From Chitinophagaceae bacterium (GTDB lineage Bacteria > Bacteroidota > Bacteroidia > Chitinophagales > Chitinophagaceae), in NCBI GenBank assembly GCA_947378615.1, contig CANCKV010000057.1:1-10758 (forward strand): a stretch of 10,758 nucleotides of DNA. Reading direction: 5' to 3'. The position numbers were made by a program, and so were the translations under genes. Position 1 is the first letter of the stretch. Each line of letters begins with the position of its first letter. Below, one piece after another: positions 7,185 to 10,758 of the stretch. The notes below the pieces were generated by a model that worked only from the letters and a program-made list of their open reading frames with translations, was not told where the DNA came from and searched no databases.

Positions 7185-7394
7185 CCTCTTTGTGAGCGTT
7201 CAAATATCAAATATTAGCAACAAAAAGCATAGACTCTTTTATCCACAAAATTTTCAAAATGCTTTTTGAATATTATAATAATGCACAAAAAGTAAATCCT
7301 CCTCCCCTATTCAGTTTTTAGTATTAAACAAACATAGATTCACAAATAAAATTTTATCTAATAACTAAGTCGAGGCTACGAAGTAGGATACCTA
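7185..7394. other. AT-rich spacer, part of the 618-bp dnaE / ABC-F divergent intergenic region
   Basis: The divergent spacer 7100-7717 holds, from left to right, the dnaE leader hairpin, this AT-rich stretch, a nested palindromic element (7395-7479), a dispersed CTATGTG repeat (7524-7564) and the probable ABC-F promoter. In this stretch I find no supported gene, RNA or strong hairpin. The dnaE promoter must be somewhere here or within the hairpin. The only good -7 box match on the - strand is TATGTTTG at 7329-7336, about 230 bp from the start and without a matching -33 element, so it is not called. Confidence 0.5.
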
Positions 7395-7479
7395 TACAAT
7401 GTCATTAAGTTAAGGAAGGTTTCGCTTTGAGCGAAGCCTTCCTTTGTATTCAGAATATGCTTAACTTAACAACATTGTA
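7395..7479. repeat. Nested palindromic REP- or MITE-like element
   Basis: An outer inverted repeat joins 7395-7414 (begins TACAATGT, ends TTAAG) with 7460-7479; 18 of 20 positions are complementary. Inside it a strong hairpin pairs 7412-7426 with 7430-7444 (GGAAGGTTTCGCT against AGCGAAGCCTTCC) with one G-U pair and a 3-nt loop, TTG. The right side has a 15-nt unpaired insert (7445-7459), so the fold is asymmetric. It lies between divergent genes, so it is not a terminator for either. No transposase is nearby. Short elements of this shape are often dispersed REP or MITE sequences; a small structured RNA is the alternative. Confidence 0.6.
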
Positions 7480-7523
7480 TTCCTTTGTGACCTTCTATTA
7501 AAAAAATAAAAAAAACTATCACT

Positions 7524-7564
7524 TTTCTATGTGGCTATGTTTCTATGTGTTTAGCCTTTTTTTT
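7524..7564 (+). repeat. Dispersed CTATGTG-type intergenic repeat, copy 2
   Basis: The order of words is TTTCTATGTGG, CTATGTTTCTATGTGTTTAG, CC and a run of eight T, matching the copy at 3317-3358. Both copies share the closing pattern CTATGTGTT, one base, AGC, T run. It lies about 150 bp upstream of the ABC-F start. Nothing suggests that it is coding or a terminator for a known gene. Confidence 0.5.
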
Positions 7565-7681
7565 CTATCATTTAAATAACGAAAAACATGAACCCCTTCA
7601 TTTCAGACTTAATGATAAACCCTACTTTTTGACTTTTTTTAAAACTTCTCTCTTATTCAATTATCGTTACCCTTTAACCCT

Positions 7682-7689
7682 TAGTTTTG
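7682..7689 (+). promoter_or_regulatory. Probable -7 box of the ABC-F promoter
   Basis: TAGTTTTG fits the Bacteroidota sigma-ABfr -7 consensus TAnnTTTG exactly and lies 28 bp before the ATG, so the transcript would have a short leader of about 20 nt. The expected -33 TTTG about 19 bp upstream is poor (TTCAATT in that area), which lowers confidence. No Shine-Dalgarno sequence is present before the start; A-rich sequence (CTAAAAAATAAAATTTTC) fills the leader, which is usual in this phylum. Confidence 0.45.
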
Positions 7690-7717
7690 CGCCCTAAAAA
7701 ATAAAATTTTCTTACAG

Positions 7718-9343
7718 ATGATTAGTGCTAGAAATGTCACCCTTGCTTATGGCAAAAGGGTTTTATTTGATGATGTAAACATCAACTTCATAAAAGGTAA
7801 TTGTTATGGTATTATTGGGGCAAATGGTGCCGGCAAGAGTACTTTCATGAAAATATTGGCGGGAGAGATTGAACCTAACAAAGGAAGTGTTGATATTACC
7901 CCCGGAGAAAGATTGGCTGTATTAAATCAGAATCAATTTGCTTTTGACAATGAAACTGTTTTAAATACAGTACTTATGGGGCATAAGAAAATGATTGAGG
8001 TAATGCAAAAAAAGGATGCTATCTATATGGATCCTGATGCAACAGAAGACGATTACATGCATGCTAGTGAACTCGAGGCAGAATTTGGCGAAATGGGTGG
8101 TTATACAGCAGAAAGTGATGCGGCCACTCTCCTTGGTAGTCTTGGAATTGCTGAAACAATGCATCAAACCTTAATGAAAGATATACCGAGCAACATGAAG
8201 GTGCGTGTTCTATTGGCACAAGCCCTTTTTGGAAATCCCGATATCTTGCTTTTGGATGAGCCTACGAATGGTTTGGATATTGAAACAATTGGATGGCTAG
8301 AGAACTTCCTTGCAGACTATGAAAATATTGTATTGGTAGTGAGTCATGACCGTCACTTTTTAGATACCGTTTGTACACACGTTTCAGATGTTGACAGGAG
8401 TAAGATAAAAACCTATACAGGTAACTATACTTTCTGGTATGAAAGTAGTCAGTTAGCTGCAAGACAATTGAATGATAAGAATAAAAAGAATGAAGATAAG
8501 CGAGCTGCATTGCTAGATTTCATCGCTCGTTTCTCTGCAAATGCCTCAAAGAGTAAGCAGGCTACTAGTAGAAAGAAGGCTTTGGAGAAACTAACTATTG
8601 AGGAAATTGAACCAAGTAATCGTAAATATCCGGGAATCATCTTTCAACCTTTGAGAGAAGTAGGCAATCAAATACTCAACGTAGAGAATTTGAAACGAGC
8701 AGTTGATGGAAGAGTATTGTTCGACAAAGTTAGTTTTAGTGTCAATAAAGGTGATAAGATTGCTTTTTTGAGTAAAGATCCTTTGGCTATCACAAGTTTT
8801 TTTGAAATAATAAATGAAAACTTAAAGGCAGACGGAGGTAAATATGAGTGGGGAACTACTGTTACAAAAGCTTATTTGCCAGTAGAACACAATGAGTTTT
8901 TCAAGAGTGGAGATACCTTACTTGATTGGTTGAGAAATTTCGTACCTCCGCATGTCACAGATGCAGATGAACCATTTTTACGTGGATTCTTTGGTAAAAT
9001 GTTATTTAGTGGAGATGACATCAGTAAGAAAACCAATGTTTTGAGTGGAGGAGAAAAAGTACGTTGTATGGTAAGCCGAATGATGTTGCAAAATCCTAAT
9101 TGTGTAGTGTTAGACCAACCAACCAATCACCTTGATTTGGAAAGTATCCAAAGTTTTAATGAAGGTTGTAATACTTTTCCAGGAATTGTATTGTTAACCT
9201 CTCATGATCATACTTTCATGCAAACAGTAGCAAACCGTATCATCGAATTGACTCCTAAAGGCGCAATTGATAGATTGATGACCTTTGACGAATATTTGGA
9301 AGATAAGAGAGTGAAGGAATTGAGAATAGAGATGTATGCTTAA
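7718..9343 (+). CDS. YbiT-like ABC-F family ATPase (ribosome-associated translation factor)
   Basis: The product has 541 residues in two ABC domains without membrane segments, and matches E. coli YbiT along its length. ABC-F proteins bind the ribosomal E site and act on peptidyl-tRNA; the role of YbiT-type members is poorly defined. Domain 1 has Walker A GANGAGKST (34-42), Walker B ILLLDE (176-181) and the H-loop His210. Its signature region is not LSGGQ but D-I-P-S-N-M-K (155-161), as in YbiT, which also lacks LSGGQ there. The linker, about 240-300, contains RFSANASKSKQATSR (271-285), the tRNA-interaction region. Domain 2 has a good signature LSGGEKVR (442-449) and His496, but its Walker A is replaced by SKDPLAITS (352-360, Ile358 where Lys should be) and the Walker B glutamate is Gln467 (D-Q-P-T-N-H). 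So one composite ATP site looks active and the other dead. It is transcribed alone and ends flush with a giant palindrome. Confidence 0.93.
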   Translation: MISARNVTLAYGKRVLFDDVNINFIKGNCYGIIGANGAGKSTFMKILAGEIEPNKGSVDITPGERLAVLNQNQFAFDNETVLNTVLMGHKKMIEVMQKKDAIYMDPDATEDDYMHASELEAEFGEMGGYTAESDAATLLGSLGIAETMHQTLMKDIPSNMKVRVLLAQALFGNPDILLLDEPTNGLDIETIGWLENFLADYENIVLVVSHDRHFLDTVCTHVSDVDRSKIKTYTGNYTFWYESSQLAARQLNDKNKKNEDKRAALLDFIARFSANASKSKQATSRKKALEKLTIEEIEPSNRKYPGIIFQPLREVGNQILNVENLKRAVDGRVLFDKVSFSVNKGDKIAFLSKDPLAITSFFEIINENLKADGGKYEWGTTVTKAYLPVEHNEFFKSGDTLLDWLRNFVPPHVTDADEPFLRGFFGKMLFSGDDISKKTNVLSGGEKVRCMVSRMMLQNPNCVVLDQPTNHLDLESIQSFNEGCNTFPGIVLLTSHDHTFMQTVANRIIELTPKGAIDRLMTFDEYLEDKRVKELRIEMYA

Positions 9344-9344
9344 T

Positions 9345-9543
9345 TTAGTTGTTAGTTGTTAGTTGTTAGTGGTTAGTTATTAGTGGTTAGTGGTTAGTGG
9401 TTAGTTATTAGGGTTTAGTGTTAAGTGTTTACTAGTTAATTCTTCTTAATAACTAATCAATATTCACCACTAAACCCTAATAACTAACCACTAACCACTA
9501 AACCCTAATAACTAACCACTAACAACTAACAACTAACAACTAA
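9345..9543. repeat. 199-bp palindrome of heptamer repeats between convergent genes
   Basis: The left arm 9345-9420 and the right arm 9468-9543 are inverted copies matching at 74 of 76 positions, around a 47-nt centre (9421-9467) that itself has short complementary segments. The left arm is a run of heptamers beginning TTAG: three TTAGTTG, then TTAGTGG, TTAGTTA, three TTAGTGG, TTAGTTA, TTAGGGT and TTAGTG. The right arm holds the same series inverted, differing only in one heptamer (TTAGGGT instead of TTAGTGG). The array starts 1 bp after the ABC-F stop and its right flank contains the stop codon of the convergent gene (CTA at 9547-9549). It could serve as a bidirectional terminator for both genes, though no T tract follows; its size goes far beyond that need. 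Confidence 0.9.
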
Positions 9544-9546
9544 CCA

Positions 9547-10224
9547 CTATTTTCCCACCACATTAATGCTTACTTCCGCACTATAACTACCCGTTTCGAC
9601 ATCGCATACTGTATAAATACCCTTGTATTTATATTGGGCCGCCACTCCGTTTGCTGGCAAATCGGTATCTAAAAAAGGACTTTTTGATATTGTTCTATAC
9701 GGTTTACTATCATAACCTTTTCCCGTATCACGGTATAGATTCATGGTAACATAACCATGTTTTTGGAAACTGACTTCTGGAAATCCAGCCTCTTCCTTTA
9801 ACTTCAAAACTGGTTCAGTCACTTGTGAGGCATCAGCGGATGTAAATATCCCCAATATTTTTTGAATAGCTTCTGAACAACCGTTTGCCTTTGCCTTTGC
9901 CCCTTTTTGGGCAAAACGACCTTGAATTCCAGGCAATACCAATTTTGGCATCGCATCTAGCACAATCGCTACAGGAGGAACTAACACCAAAGCACCATTC
10001 GAATTATTCCTACTCGAATTCACAAAGGCTGTCCAAGCCAGCTTATTTTTCTCTTCGGCTATCTCAGATTTCACTAGCCAAGCCATAAAAGCAGCATCTT
10101 CGGTAGCTTCGGTGACTTCATCTGCAGTAAATCCCAAATCAACTGAATAATGCGGTAATTCTTTTGAAAACCCTGTAATCTGAATACTAAACTCACCATT
10201 GTTTGATAATACGAAATATCCCAT
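9547..10224 (-). CDS. Hypothetical protein: helical N-terminal half with a fibronectin-III-like C-terminal domain
   Basis: The product has 225 residues and I do not recognise a named family. There is no signal peptide or membrane helix, so it is probably cytoplasmic, or exported by a route not visible here. Residues 32-75 are rich in Ala and Glu and look helical. A Pro- and Val-rich linker (80-99, VPPVAIVLDAMPKLVLP) leads to a basic helix (104-127, with KGAKAKANGCSEAIQKILGI). Residues 148-224 have the strand pattern of an Fn3 or Ig-like fold: VSFQKHGYVTMNLYRD, then SPFLDTDLP, then YKYKGIYTV and GSYSAEVSINV. The layout of helical bundle, loop and Fn3 domain recurs in short uncharacterised Bacteroidota proteins, in my recollection. 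The start at 10224 gives MGYFVLSNNG; no RBS is seen. Its stop codon lies in the flank of the giant palindrome, and an array of 21-bp repeats lies 101 bp upstream. Binding or structural roles are possible; no catalytic motif is visible. Confidence 0.75.
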   Translation of the reverse strand: MGYFVLSNNGEFSIQITGFSKELPHYSVDLGFTADEVTEATEDAAFMAWLVKSEIAEEKNKLAWTAFVNSSRNNSNGALVLVPPVAIVLDAMPKLVLPGIQGRFAQKGAKAKANGCSEAIQKILGIFTSADASQVTEPVLKLKEEAGFPEVSFQKHGYVTMNLYRDTGKGYDSKPYRTISKSPFLDTDLPANGVAAQYKYKGIYTVCDVETGSYSAEVSINVVGK

Positions 10225-10324
10225 AATTGTAATTTTTAAATGAAACTAGAAAAAAGATTATTAATGAGCCCTTTATGGCATTATTAAATTTTGAAATTGA
10301 TTTGCAGACCATACTTAATTTACG

Positions 10325-10534
10325 TCCTAGAATGAGTTGAGGTGCTCCTAGAATGATTCTGGGAGTTCCTAGAATGAGCTGAGGACTTCCTACAATGATT
10401 CTGGGAGTTCCTAGAATGAGTTGAGGAGTTCCTAGAATGATTCTGGGAAGTCCTAGAATGAGTTGAGGAGTTCCTAGAATGATTCTGGGAAGTCCTAGAA
10501 TGATTCTGGGAAGTCCTAGAATGAGTTGAGTAGT
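10325..10534. repeat. Array of ten 21-bp tandem repeats of two alternating types
   Basis: Units begin at 10325 and every 21 bp up to 10514, each opening with TCCTAGAATGA (one unit has TCCTACAATGA). Two types differ in the next bases: type A continues GTTGAGG or a close variant, type B continues TTCTGGG. The order is A B A B A B A B B A, so the underlying unit is 42 bp, with one break where B is doubled. Type B is a near-perfect palindrome, CCTAGAATGATTCTGGG, with arms of 8 bp around one central base (one T-G pair). The final three bases of each unit vary (AGT, AAG, ACT, TGC). The spacing equals about two helical turns, so any protein-binding sites would lie on one DNA face. The array lies upstream of the 9547-10224 gene. 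It is open in two - strand frames, but that alone is weak evidence of coding. Confidence 0.92.
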
Positions 10535-10758
10535 AGAAAAAATATCTTTTCTTAGACTATCAATTATTTTAAAAAGAAGAAGAAAAAGTGTATTTGAAAT
10601 TGAGTGAGTAATATTGGTCGCCACGGGTGGGTTTGTGAGATTGGTAACCATATATCTCTTTAACACATGTAAACGTTCATTTATTAATGTCAAGAGGAAA
10701 CGTTAAAATCTAAAAAGGGTAAGGCAAATTCAATTAAAGACAACTATCAAGTCAATAT
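10535..10758. other. Window end, no supported feature
   Basis: Together with 10225-10324 and the 21-bp array this makes a 534-bp stretch without a supported gene. This last part is AT-rich, carries a G-rich patch (CCACGGGTGGG at 10621-10631) and two copies of AAACGTT (around 10671 and 10698). I see no RNA gene, terminator or reliable promoter. The upstream region of whatever lies beyond 10758 may start here. Confidence 0.5.

Noticed and set aside
7395..7479. Integron attC site
   Set aside because: The ACTTAAC and GTTAAGG words at the arms are in the wrong order and GTTAAGG does not fit GTTRRRY; there is no integrase or cassette structure.
9408..9421. TTAGGGTTTAG as a telomere-like sequence
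   Set aside because: It is one variant within a mixed heptamer series inside a bacterial chromosome and probably coincidental.
10325..10534. CRISPR array
   Set aside because: Units are directly adjacent at 21 bp with no unique spacers, and there are no cas genes.
10193..10693. 166-codon - strand open frame across the 21-bp array as a real gene
   Set aside because: It overlaps the better-supported downstream start, has no recognisable domain outside the repeat, and openness follows from a repeat length divisible by three. It is kept only as a finding.

Overview
The window looks like chromosomal DNA from an AT-rich member of the Bacteroidota, probably close to the Chitinophagaceae or a related family. 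The evidence is a type IX secretion C-terminal sorting domain, lipoproteins with Bacteroidota-style lipoboxes, a DUF5777-type beta-barrel protein, no Shine-Dalgarno sequences at the starts, a TAnnTTTG-type -7 box before the ABC-F gene, and many intergenic heptanucleotide repeats. The exact genus cannot be read from the sequence.

Layout. Positions 2-556 (+) hold the 3' end of a large secreted protein with a T9SS sorting domain, closed by a strong hairpin (574-606). Next comes a probable four-gene envelope operon on the + strand (701-3065): a small lipoprotein with one SprB-like repeat, a monoheme cytochrome c lipoprotein, a YceI-family lipid-binding protein and a DUF5777 outer-membrane beta-barrel. 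It ends in a clear intrinsic terminator (3108-3150). Converging on it from the - strand is a complete dnaE, the replicative DNA polymerase III alpha subunit (3425-7099). A 618-bp spacer full of structured repeats separates dnaE from a divergent gene (7718-9343, +) for a YbiT-like ABC-F translation factor whose second nucleotide-binding site is degenerate. A 199-bp palindrome built of heptamers fills the gap between this gene and a convergent - strand gene (9547-10224) for an unrecognised protein with a helical N-terminal half and a fibronectin-III-like C-terminal half. Upstream of that gene is an array of ten 21-bp repeats (10325-10534), and the last 224 bp hold no supported feature.

How the genes fit together. 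The four + strand envelope genes probably act together: a heme protein and lipoprotein anchored by lipid, a periplasmic quinone- or isoprenoid-binding candidate, and an outer-membrane barrel. Their biochemical role is not known to me. dnaE and the ABC-F gene are housekeeping functions with no obvious link to the operon.

The most unusual aspect is the non-coding DNA. Nearly every spacer carries repeats with a 7-bp or 21-bp (3 x 7) period, often folded as long inverted repeats and abutting stop or start codons. These are the best candidates for undescribed elements. The 21-bp array together with the adjacent helical/Fn3 gene is the best candidate for an undescribed locus.
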